In this document: positions 1 to 5,431 of the stretch, one piece after another
Position numbering within the stretch: the first letter of the stretch is position 1
Layout: every line of letters begins with the position of its first letter
Source of the DNA: Chloroflexota bacterium
GTDB lineage: Bacteria > Chloroflexota > UBA5177 > JANWHV01
Direction: 5' to 3'
Assembly (NCBI GenBank): GCA_025450255.1
Contig: JANWHV010000076.1
Coordinates: 1 to 7,654, forward strand
Length of the DNA stretch: 7,654 bases
Translations under genes and position numbers: made by a program
Notes under the pieces: generated by a model
Seen by the model: only the letters and a program-made list of their open reading frames with translations
What the model was told of the DNA's origin: nothing
The model's database searches: none

Positions 1-39
1 CAGGTATGTGAGTGCCGGTAAATCCGGCTCGTCAGACAT
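1..39 (-). CDS. possible start of a hypothetical protein (partial, runs off left edge)
   Basis: Read on the minus strand, an ATG at 39 opens a frame that stays open to the window edge and begins MSDEPDLPALTYL (13 codons). It lies only 9 nt beyond the TAA (49-51) of the candidate secreted-protein tail, which is normal operon spacing. The acidic, hydrophilic N-terminus is typical of a cytoplasmic protein start. No strong Shine-Dalgarno is visible (only GGGTAAG about 10 nt upstream). With so few codons no family can be named; this could be chance. Confidence 0.25.
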   Translation of the reverse strand, partial: MSDEPDLPALTYL

Positions 40-48
40 TTCGCGATC

Positions 49-150
49 TTACCCGCTGTAGCCGGATGGCTTACCGCATGGCACCTGTGGGGTGCAAATA
101 CTGGGATCATGGGCGATTACCGGAGGCGATAGGATAGGCTGGGGGCCATA
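49..150 (-). pseudogene. candidate C-terminal fragment of the IS-interrupted secreted protein
   Basis: Immediately outside the left end of the insertion sequence, one minus-strand frame is open from the IS boundary for 33 codons to a TAA at 49-51. It reads YGPQPILSPPVIAHDPSIC, then TPQVPCGKPSGYSG. Its Pro richness and paired cysteines resemble the Pro/Thr-rich frame that enters the IS from the other side (1569-1805). The other two minus frames hit stops within about 11 to 14 codons. The stop sits 9 nt before a plausible next gene start. I infer that this is the tail of the gene split by the IS; the join cannot be proven because no target-site duplication is visible. Confidence 0.3.
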
Positions 151-170
151 CCCATACGCATCAAGCTAAG
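151..170 (+). repeat. left terminal inverted repeat of the IS
   Basis: CCCATACGCATCAAGCTAAG, an exact reverse complement of 1546-1565. The match ends abruptly on both sides (positions 150 and 1566 do not pair), which sets the element boundary. Confidence 0.85.
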
Positions 171-180
171 GAAACAGAGA

Positions 181-240
181 GGAGGGTCCGTTCTGCATCA
201 TAAGGATGTAACTCATTCACGATGCGGAAGGGAGCCCTCC
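181..240 (+). promoter_or_regulatory. hairpin sequestering the transposase ribosome binding site
   Basis: Arms 181-199 (GGAGGGTCCGTTCTGCATC) and 221-240 (GATGCGGAAGGGAGCCCTCC) pair along almost their whole length, with two mismatches and one bulged base, around a 21-nt loop (200-220). The right arm contains GGAAGGGAG, the only Shine-Dalgarno candidate for the transposase ATG at 242. In any transcript entering from outside the element the ribosome site would be paired. Known insertion sequences such as IS10 and IS50 limit transposase made from read-through transcripts in a similar way; that this element does so is inference from the fold. Confidence 0.55.
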
Positions 241-241
241 G

Positions 242-1555
242 ATGACCACGGTAGCACAGTTGAGCGCGCACCTGCGGACGGTGTTCACCACGGTGGCGGA
301 CAGCCTGGCGCGGCAAACGGGGTTCGTGCAACGCCGGTCGAAGCTGAGCGGTTCGGCCTTCGCGCAGGCGGTGGTGTTCGGCTGGCTGGCGAACCCGCGG
401 GCGGCGCTGCCGGCGTTGGCGCAGGCCGCCGCGGCGACGGGTGTCACCATCAGTCCCCAAGGGCTGGACCAGCGCTGCACGGAAAACGCGGCGGCCTTTC
501 TGGAGCAGTTGGTGGGCGCGGCGATGACGACACTGATCGACGCGGAGGCCACGGTGCTGCCGTTGCTGGCGCGTTTTCGCGCGGTGGTACTGCTCGACAG
601 TACGACGCTCGCCCTGCCCGCTGTCCTTGGGGGCCGGTGGCCGGGCTGCGGCGGCGGCAGCGCCGACCAGCCCACCGCCGCCCTCAAGATCCATGTGCGC
701 TACGACCTCCTGCACGGCGGGCTGACCGGCCTGGTGCTCACCGATGGCCGCACCCACGACAGCACGACCGCGGTGCAGACCGACCCACTTCCGGCGCGCA
801 GCTTGCGCGTGAGCGACCTGGGCTACTTCGACCTGGCGGTCTTTGACGCGGCCCAGGACCGCTATTGGCTCTCGCGCCTCCATCAGGGGACTGCCCTTTT
901 CGACCAGCAGGGGCAGCGCTTGTCCGTCCTCCAGGTCCTCCGCGGCGCCTACCTGGTCGACTGGGCGGTGCACCTGGGCGTCAAGCAGCGCCTCCCCGCC
1001 CGCCTCCTGGCCGTGCGTGTGCCACCCGCGGTGGCCAATCAACGCCGTCGCCAGGCGCGGGCGCGGGCGGCTAAACACGGCCGCACCCCCTCCGCCGACT
1101 GCCTCGCGCGGGCGGACTGGACCATCCTGGTCACCAACGCCCCGCGCAACCTGCTCGCGGTGCGCGAGGCGCTGGTTCTGCTGCGCGCGCGCTGGCAAAT
1201 CGAGCTGCTGTTCAAATTGTGGAAAGCGCATGGCCACCTCGACGCGTCGCGCAGCGCCAAGCCCTGGCGCGTGCTCACCGAGGTCTTCGCCAAGCTGCTG
1301 GCCATGCTCGTCCAACACTGGGTCCTGCTCACCGGCTGCTGGGACCACCCCGACCGCAGTCTGGTGAAAGCGGCGCAGACCATCCGTGCCCACGCCCTCC
1401 ACGTGCTCTGCGCGCTCCGCTCTCCCGCCCAGCTGCGGCGCGCCCTCGCCGCCATCCATCGTTGCCTCGCGGCCGGCTGTCGCCTCAACCCACGTAGACG
1501 TCACCCCAATACCTACCAACTCCTCCGCGATCCGGCCCTCCAGAGCTTAGCTTGA
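242..1555 (+). CDS. IS4-family DDE transposase
   Basis: This 437-residue protein catalyses cut-and-paste movement of the surrounding element by binding the terminal repeats and cleaving DNA with a DDE active site. The candidate catalytic residues are D119 in LLDSTTLALP, D192 in VSDLGYFDLAVF and E321 in RWQIELLFKLWK. Around the glutamate the IS4 signature R-(3)-E-(6)-K is kept exactly (R317, E321, K328), although the usual leading Tyr is Leu. A basic stretch, NQRRRQARARAAKHGR, precedes the last domain. The length is normal for the family and no frameshift or stop is seen, so it may be active. The ATG at 242 follows a Shine-Dalgarno buried in a hairpin (181-240). The TGA at 1553-1555 lies inside the right inverted repeat. 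The long open frame on the opposite strand is an artefact of GC-rich codon use. Confidence 0.9.
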   Translation: MTTVAQLSAHLRTVFTTVADSLARQTGFVQRRSKLSGSAFAQAVVFGWLANPRAALPALAQAAAATGVTISPQGLDQRCTENAAAFLEQLVGAAMTTLIDAEATVLPLLARFRAVVLLDSTTLALPAVLGGRWPGCGGGSADQPTAALKIHVRYDLLHGGLTGLVLTDGRTHDSTTAVQTDPLPARSLRVSDLGYFDLAVFDAAQDRYWLSRLHQGTALFDQQGQRLSVLQVLRGAYLVDWAVHLGVKQRLPARLLAVRVPPAVANQRRRQARARAAKHGRTPSADCLARADWTILVTNAPRNLLAVREALVLLRARWQIELLFKLWKAHGHLDASRSAKPWRVLTEVFAKLLAMLVQHWVLLTGCWDHPDRSLVKAAQTIRAHALHVLCALRSPAQLRRALAAIHRCLAAGCRLNPRRRHPNTYQLLRDPALQSLA

Positions 1556-1565
1556 TGCGTATGGG
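1546..1565 (-). repeat. right terminal inverted repeat of the IS
   Basis: CTTAGCTTGATGCGTATGGG on the plus strand, an exact 20-bp inverted copy of 151-170. The transposase stop codon (1553-1555) is embedded in it, a compact arrangement common in insertion sequences. Confidence 0.85.
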
Positions 1566-1568
1566 GTC

Positions 1569-1843
1569 TACTCCCATGCATACCTGCAATGTGTCCCCCT
1601 CCTCCTCCCTCGGTTGCGGCGTTTCGGTCGCCCGAGCCTTGGGCGCCGGTCTCGCGGTCGGGGGGTCCGGGAAAGTAGGCGCCGGCTCCAGGGTGGGGGT
1701 TGCATGGGGTTTGGTGTAGTGTTTTACCGTATAGGCGTGCCGTGCCGATGCTTCCGGGGTCGGGGCAGTTACTTGCCGGCCGCGGCCAGGGGCAGCAACA
1801 CGCAAAGCGCGACGCCGAGCATGTGTGTGGGAAACTTGGGCAC
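1569..1843 (-). pseudogene. N-terminal part of a small secreted Pro/Thr-rich protein, frameshifted and cut by the IS
   Basis: On the minus strand a GTG at 1843 follows an excellent Shine-Dalgarno (AGGAGGAGG, 1850-1858, 6-nt spacing). It opens 24 codons that look like a signal peptide: MPKFPTHM, then the hydrophobic LGVALCVLLPLAAA, then GK and TAA (1769-1771). Shifted by one base, the next frame continues with a Pro/Thr-rich extracellular-linker-like stretch (TAPTPEASARHAYTVKHY, later TPTLEPAPTFPDPPTARPAP and PREEEGDTLQVCMGVD) right up to the IS boundary. The simplest reading is one secreted protein gene broken twice: by a frameshift near 1770-1780 and by the insertion sequence, with its tail at 49-150. 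Alternatively the 24-residue peptide is itself a functional small membrane peptide and the downstream frame is accidental. No family recognised. Confidence 0.4.
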
Positions 1844-1880
1844 GGGCACCCTCCTCCTGGTCATATTTTTACTCAACCGG

Positions 1881-1931
1881 AGTGTAGCACCGGGCCCGGA
1901 AATGCGGAACCCCCTACCCAGGTAGGGGGTT
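1881..1931 (-). promoter_or_regulatory. promoter with an operator-like palindrome upstream of the broken secreted-protein gene
   Basis: A perfect 11-bp inverted repeat, AACCCCCTACC (1908-1918) and GGTAGGGGGTT (1921-1931), is separated by only two bases (CA). Downstream on the minus strand is a -10-like TACACT (1881-1886), about 38 nt before the GTG start at 1843. The spacing puts the palindrome over the -35 region, where consensus is poor, as in activator-dependent promoters. A two-base-spaced inverted repeat suits a dimeric regulator such as a NarL/LuxR-type protein; the partner is unknown. It could also be a stem with too short a loop to act as a terminator, and it has no T-run. Confidence 0.4.
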
Positions 1932-2364
1932 GGGCGGCATGGGCCGGCGCAAGGGGTCAGGAGCGCCCACCACAGGCCTGGCAAGCGCCGACGTCGCGTA
2001 CCGGAGTGTTCGTCGGCAAGAGCGCAAGTGCAGCGGACGCGACACGCGATCTTCTGGACGGGACTATCGGAGAGTGAACAGGCCCGGCCAGGCGCCGACC
2101 ATGCCCTCGTGATGGCGCAGGAAGCCGACGGCGTTGCCTTTGTGGCAACGCCGCCGTCCCGGTTTCGGAGGCGATGAACGGCGCCGATCTCGTGATTGTG
2201 ACTATCGGCCGGGTTGTTCGACGGCACGGCCGACGACGTGGTTTTCGTGGACGCAGGCAACGTCAGGCATTGGCTACCCTTCATTCACCACCAGTCTAGC
2301 ACAGCCTGAGATTCAACCGGCGCCGGCGGGCATACACCTGAAACGTCCCCGCGCCAGGCGATGT
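1932..2364. other. intergenic stretch without a convincing gene; traces of decayed coding sequence
   Basis: No frame here has a start with a ribosome site and a protein-like full-length product. Three short plus-strand segments in successive frames read like protein: VMAQEADGVAFVATPPSRF (about 2109-2165), EAMNGADLVIVTIG (about 2171-2212) and GLFDGTADDVVFVDAGNV (about 2212-2265, ending at a TGA near 2309). They have high GC at third codon positions, as expected of an old gene with at least two frameshifts. No family can be named. A strong hairpin lies at 2129-2153. No tRNA, terminator with a T-run, or repeat array was seen. Confidence 0.3.
2129..2153. repeat. perfect 10-bp stem hairpin
   Basis: CGGCGTTGCC (2129-2138), loop TTTGT, then GGCAACGCCG (2144-2153) form an uninterrupted stem. 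No T-run follows on either strand, so it is not a standard intrinsic terminator. It lies inside the possible decayed coding stretch and about 210 nt beyond the stop of the minus-strand QueA-like gene, whose transcript it could help end or protect. Confidence 0.45.
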
Positions 2365-3474
2365 TCAGGGCAAGATCAGGTGCAGGTCGCCGAACTCGTG
2401 CCAGAGGTAACGTTCGCGCAGCGCGGCGGCGTAGGTCTTCGCCAGGTGCTCCTGCCCGGCCAACGCCTCGAGCATCAAGAGATGCGTGGAGCGCGGCTCG
2501 TGCAGACCGGTCAACAGGCCATCGACGGATCTAATGCCGCTTCGCGGGCTCACCACTAGCTTGGTCCACCCCACGCCTGGATGCGTGATCCCGGCGTTGT
2601 CGGTCACCGTCTCCAGTGCCCGGATTACCGTGGTGCCAACACCGATCACCCGTCTCCGCGCGGCGCGCGCCGCGTTCACCGCCGCCGCCGTCTCCTCTGG
2701 TACCCGGTAATACTCCTCGTAGGGTGGCTCATGGTCTTCCAGACTCGCCACGCCCGTGTGCAGCAGCAGGGACGAGATCTGGATACCGTGCGATACCAGA
2801 TCCGTCAACAATTCCCGCGTGAACGCGCGCCCAGCGGACGGCATCTCGGCGCTGCCGGGTTCCGTGGCATACACGGTTTGGTAGTAGGACAACGGCCATG
2901 ACTTTTTGACGTAGCCGTAACGGATTGGGAAACCGTGCGCGTCAAGATACTCCAGCAACGGGAGCGGTAGGTCCAGCGTGGCGATCCAAAGGCGAGCGCC
3001 GTTGCCCTGGCCCGACAGGCGGTCGTGGAGGTACGGAACATGCAGGGTTACGGCGCCGCCCGCGGGCAAGGCGAGACGTTCACATGCCTTGCCGCCGCGA
3101 TACGGCTGCGTGCCGTCTGCTGCCGGCAGCCGCAACTCGACGGTCCATAGATCGGCCGGCAGGTGGGTGGAAAGATGCAGTTCCAGCAGCGTTCCATCAC
3201 TCCGTGTCGCCGGCAGCGCCGCGTTGAGCGTGCCGCTGGTGTTAATGACCAGCAGATCTCCCGGCGCCAGATAGTCGGTGAGGCGGCTAAACGTCGTGTG
3301 CGTGACGCGGTCGTCGTGGCGCCAGGACACCATCAGCCGCACCCCATCACGCGACAGGCCGCGCGCCTCGGGCGGCCTGTCGGCCTCCAGTGGTGCCGGC
3401 AGTTGGAAATCCGGCGCGAACACCGCCCCGCGCGGCGGCACTGGCGCCAGATCGTTGCGTTGCAGTTGAAGCAT
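2365..3474 (-). CDS. divergent QueA-like protein (S-adenosylmethionine:tRNA ribosyltransferase-isomerase family)
   Basis: This 369-residue protein belongs to the QueA fold family, whose classical member transfers and isomerises the ribosyl group of S-adenosylmethionine onto 7-aminomethyl-deazaguanine in tRNA to make epoxyqueuosine. Family landmarks in order are PGDLLVINTS (71-80), YQTVYA (199-204), GVGTTVIRALET (278-289), VDGLLTGLHEPRSTHLLML (317-335) and a C-terminal RYLWHEFGDLHLI matching YRFFSYGDAMLI. It departs from true QueA at the central PTAGLHFT motif, which is PSAGRAFT here (212-219), and in its N-terminal 50 residues. No tgt, queF or other queuosine gene is in view. It lies 99 nt downstream of an SDR gene on the same strand. 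I chose the ATG at 3474 (MLQLQRNDL); a GTG at 3564 in frame would add 30 residues but runs through an AT-rich patch that looks like promoter DNA. Family membership is secure; a role in tRNA modification is not. Confidence 0.8.
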   Translation of the reverse strand: MLQLQRNDLAPVPPRGAVFAPDFQLPAPLEADRPPEARGLSRDGVRLMVSWRHDDRVTHTTFSRLTDYLAPGDLLVINTSGTLNAALPATRSDGTLLELHLSTHLPADLWTVELRLPAADGTQPYRGGKACERLALPAGGAVTLHVPYLHDRLSGQGNGARLWIATLDLPLPLLEYLDAHGFPIRYGYVKKSWPLSYYQTVYATEPGSAEMPSAGRAFTRELLTDLVSHGIQISSLLLHTGVASLEDHEPPYEEYYRVPEETAAAVNAARAARRRVIGVGTTVIRALETVTDNAGITHPGVGWTKLVVSPRSGIRSVDGLLTGLHEPRSTHLLMLEALAGQEHLAKTYAAALRERYLWHEFGDLHLILP

Positions 3475-3485
3475 GGAACACCCAT

Positions 3486-3530
3486 CCTGAATATAGACAG
3501 ATATAGGCGATTGTAGATCTAGACGAAACA
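3486..3530 (-). promoter_or_regulatory. AT-rich possible internal promoter ahead of the QueA-like gene
   Basis: Between the SDR stop and the QueA-like ATG lies a conspicuously AT-rich patch with overlapping -10-like hexamers on the minus strand: TATATT (3490-3495) and TATATC (3500-3505). A weak -35-like TTTCGT (3523-3528) is spaced 17 nt from TATATC. It could give the second gene its own transcription; consensus is weak, so cotranscription with the SDR remains equally possible. Confidence 0.25.
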
Positions 3531-3573
3531 GCGTATTTCGCCGGGTAGTGTCGTCGCGGCGCACCCGCCCATG

Positions 3574-4278
3574 CTAGGCGTTCACAGGCATGGACTGAGC
3601 CTTGTAGCGCCCGCTTGGCAGATCTCCGGCCAGCAGAGTCAGCAAGCCCGGCACGCTTATATCCGGCAGCGGCCGGTCGCTAATATCCTCGCCGGGAAAC
3701 GCGTCCTGGTGCATTTGCGTGCGCATATCTCCTGGGTCCACCCAGTAGACCCGGTTATTGGACATCTCGGCGGCAAGGATCGCCGAAAGCTGTTCGAGGG
3801 CGGCCTTGCTCGACCCATAGCCTCCCCAACCCTCATACGGCTCGACGCCGGCGTCGCTCGTGATATTGATTATGCGCGCGCCCGCTTTCAGATCAGCGCG
3901 CAACGCCTGCAGCAGCGCCAGCGGCGCCACCACATTGGTGCGATACACCGTTTCGAGGGCCTCAGGCGGGTAATCCAAAAGTGCCGGCATGGGGCTGGGA
4001 CCCAGGGCGCTGGCATTGTTGACCAGGGCGTCCAGACCACCAACGCGCCGCGCGATCTCTGCCAGCCCAGCGCGATGGATCGGATCGGTCACGTCGCCGG
4101 CCAGCGTATATACCGCGGCCCGCGGCACGAAGGTGGTACGCGCCGCCTCAAGCGCATCGTGTCCTCGCGCGTCAAGGATCAAGGTCCAGCCGCGCTCGGA
4201 TAGCGCGCGCGCCAGGGCGAGTCCAAGACCGCGCGAGGCGCCGGTGATCAAAGCGGCCGGGCTTGAATGCTGAATCAT
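3574..4278 (-). CDS. short-chain dehydrogenase/reductase (SDR)
   Basis: A 234-residue classical SDR, a cytoplasmic NAD(P)-dependent oxidoreductase. Visible elements are the cofactor-binding TGASRGLG (12-19), GDV at 61-63, NNAS (87-90, the NNAG position), the catalytic tetrad N115, S141 (NITSDAG), Y154 and K158 (YGSSK), and the post-catalytic DPGDMRT (181-187). Length is near the family norm. The ATG at 4278 follows AAGGA with an 8-nt gap. It is the first gene of a minus-strand pair with the QueA-like protein and is divergent from a SufR-like regulator, whose operator-like palindrome lies upstream. The segment DPGDMRTQMHQDAFPGEDIS strongly resembles SDRs I recall from actinobacterial genomes, where the substrate is also undefined. 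Oxidoreductase activity is likely; the substrate cannot be read from sequence. Confidence 0.88.
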   Translation of the reverse strand: MIQHSSPAALITGASRGLGLALARALSERGWTLILDARGHDALEAARTTFVPRAAVYTLAGDVTDPIHRAGLAEIARRVGGLDALVNNASALGPSPMPALLDYPPEALETVYRTNVVAPLALLQALRADLKAGARIINITSDAGVEPYEGWGGYGSSKAALEQLSAILAAEMSNNRVYWVDPGDMRTQMHQDAFPGEDISDRPLPDISVPGLLTLLAGDLPSGRYKAQSMPVNA

Positions 4279-4341
4279 TAGGGGGTTCCTTTCGATCGTC
4301 GATCGGCGCGCATCTCATTCGGCGTCGTCATGCATGCACCG

Positions 4342-4370
4342 AGTATAGCCCAGGTCCGCATGAAAAACAA
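4342..4370 (-). promoter_or_regulatory. sigma70-type promoter for the SDR/QueA-like pair
   Basis: On the minus strand TTGTTT (4365-4370) and TATACT (4342-4347) are separated by exactly 17 nt, a 3/6 match at -35 and a 5/6 match at -10. It would start transcription near 4335, about 57 nt upstream of the SDR ATG. The region is AT-rich against a GC-rich background. Confidence 0.5.
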
Positions 4371-4398
4371 GTACTTTCTGTTTTTATTAAGTAAACGT

Positions 4399-4416
4399 GT
4401 ATACTGTACGGTATAC
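4399..4416. promoter_or_regulatory. operator-like palindrome between the divergent regulator and SDR genes
   Basis: GTATACTGTACGGTATAC is an 18-bp palindrome with 16 of 18 positions symmetric: two GTATAC arms around a central GTAC. It overlaps a -10-like TATACT (4400-4405) read rightward toward the regulator, with only a weak -35 upstream, and it sits about 30 bp upstream of the SDR promoter -35. This is the expected place for an autoregulatory operator acting on both directions. The binding protein is inferred to be the adjacent SufR-like regulator. Confidence 0.5.
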
Positions 4417-4531
4417 GGAGCCGGCACGCCATGCGCCGCGAGTGCGGACAACCGCCCGGCCATCGGCGCAAGGCACGATCTCAGGCTGTACGTGGCTCGG
4501 CAAGCTTCGTCTCATGATGCCGGGGAGCTCA

Positions 4532-5182
4532 ATGAATACATCGGTACGCGTGGTGCTCGCGAGCCTGCCCTATACCAGGCGGGCAATCCTCGATTACCTG
4601 AAACGCCACGGCGAAACTCGTGCTGAAACCATTGCCGAGGCCGCGACTATTACCGTGAGCGGCGCCCGCCAGCACCTTGTGTCGCTCGAGCGTGACGGGT
4701 TGATTGCCCATCGCGAGATGCGAGTCGGGCCTGGCAGGCCAAAACACATGTACGGCCTGACCCCCGCCGGAGACGCGTTGTTCCCCCGCACCTATGCCGA
4801 GTTGACGAACGAGCTTTTGCAGTATGTCGAGCATGAGGATCCGGCGCTGCTGGCGCGCATATTCGATAAACGCGGCCAGCGCCGGCTGGAGCAAGCGCGC
4901 GCGCGCATGGCGGGATTACCATTCGGCGATCAAGTACGCGTGGTGGCCGAGATCCTGGATGAAGATGGTTACCTGGCCGACTTTGAGCGGCACGACGACG
5001 GTACGTTCGTGATCACTGAACACAACTGCGCCGTGCTGAGCGTGGCCAGACGCTACAACCATGCGTGCAGCAGCGAGCTGGCCTTCCTGCAGGCCGCCCT
5101 GCCGGAGGCGGACGTGACGCGTGTCGCGCACCAGCTGGTTTCCGGCCATGTCTGCGCCTATCAGGTGCGACCCCGCACGTAA
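4532..5182 (+). CDS. SufR/ArsR-like winged-helix regulator with a C-terminal cysteine cluster
   Basis: A 216-residue transcription factor. Residues about 14-75 form a winged helix-turn-helix: RRAILDYLKRHG, then recognition-helix region ITVSGARQHLVSLERDGLI, then a wing with GPGRPKHMYGLT. A central helical region (about 85-130) probably dimerises. The C-terminal domain carries C166 (ITEHNCAV), C179 and C208 (GHVCAYQV). SufR-type Fe-S sensing repressors carry four C-terminal cysteines, as I recall spaced CX12CX13CX14C; here C166-X12-C179 and the overall frame to C208 fit exactly, but the third cysteine position is Ala193. It may therefore bind an Fe-S cluster with three cysteines plus another ligand. 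The ATG at 4532 is chosen because GGGGAG (4522-4527) precedes it at a suitable distance; an in-frame ATG at 4514 has no ribosome site. It is divergent from the SDR/QueA-like pair, which it probably regulates. Confidence 0.8.
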   Translation: MNTSVRVVLASLPYTRRAILDYLKRHGETRAETIAEAATITVSGARQHLVSLERDGLIAHREMRVGPGRPKHMYGLTPAGDALFPRTYAELTNELLQYVEHEDPALLARIFDKRGQRRLEQARARMAGLPFGDQVRVVAEILDEDGYLADFERHDDGTFVITEHNCAVLSVARRYNHACSSELAFLQAALPEADVTRVAHQLVSGHVCAYQVRPRT

Positions 5183-5320
5183 CCTGATTACCCGGCAGGC
5201 GCCGGCTGCGCCCACGGAGAGGCGGCAAGCCGGCGCGGCAACTCCGCGGAGAGAAGCGGCCCGTTCGTGTAATATCCCCGCGCTACGCCACATTGCTCAC
5301 GGACAACCAACATTCGACGC

Positions 5321-5348
5321 TTACCGTTGGCGGGCGCCCTGCTACACT
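5321..5348 (+). promoter_or_regulatory. possible promoter of the SILSIG-repeat gene
   Basis: TTACCG (5321-5326) and TACACT (5343-5348) are spaced 16 nt apart in the plus direction, giving a start near 5355 and a leader of about 77 nt before the ATG at 5432. The -35 match is weak. No terminator with a T-run is seen between the regulator stop (5182) and this point, so read-through from the regulator gene is also possible. Confidence 0.35.
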
Positions 5349-5358
5349 CCAGGGGAAC

Positions 5359-5406
5359 GCACCGGCGCCGCGGCTCGAAGCCGCCAACAACGTCGTATAC
5401 CGGTGC
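5359..5406 (+). promoter_or_regulatory. two-tier stem structure in the leader of the repeat gene
   Basis: An outer 7-bp perfect pairing, GCACCGG (5359-5365) with CCGGTGC (5400-5406), encloses an inner hairpin GCGGCT-CGA-AGCCGC (5370-5384). It ends about 15 nt before the Shine-Dalgarno GAGGG (5421-5425), so it could stabilise the transcript or tune translation. No known riboswitch or thermometer class is recognised, and GC-rich DNA yields such stems by chance. Confidence 0.3.
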
Positions 5407-5431
5407 TGGGCTAACGGGAAGAGGGCTGATC

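Larger units (their letters stand above)
151..1565 (+). mobile_element. complete IS4-family insertion sequence, 1415 bp
   Basis: The element is bounded by 20-bp perfect terminal inverted repeats (151-170 and 1546-1565) and contains one long transposase gene filling nearly its whole length, with the stop codon inside the right repeat. Size, single ORF and the YREK-like region of the transposase fit the IS4 family. I find no direct target duplication: bases before 151 (GGGGGCCATA) and after 1565 (GTCTACTCCC) differ. The insertion may therefore be old, or a flank may have been rearranged. The flanks look like two halves of one minus-strand gene. Confidence 0.85.

Noticed and set aside
81..95. 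Short hairpin GCACC-TGTGG-GGTGC, and a similar GCCGG stem at 14-28
   Set aside because: Five-base stems without a T-run are expected by chance at this GC content.
161..1519. 452-codon open frame on the strand opposite the transposase
   Set aside because: It mirrors the transposase codon frame in GC-rich DNA. The product is Arg/Gly/Gln-rich without any motif, and it begins inside the left IS repeat.
1769..2284. 171-codon minus-strand open frame across the palindrome and promoter region
   Set aside because: Only its last 24 codons (from the GTG at 1843) have a ribosome site and signal-peptide character. The upstream part is low-complexity shadow sequence.
3571..4203. 210-codon plus-strand open frame opposite the SDR gene
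   Set aside because: The SDR on the minus strand has all family motifs. The antisense product has none and no ribosome site.
4278..4290. GAACCCCCTA before the SDR start, identical to part of the 1908-1931 palindrome
   Set aside because: Only one 10-base half is shared, it overlaps the SDR translation start, and there is no symmetric partner. Coincidence is likely.
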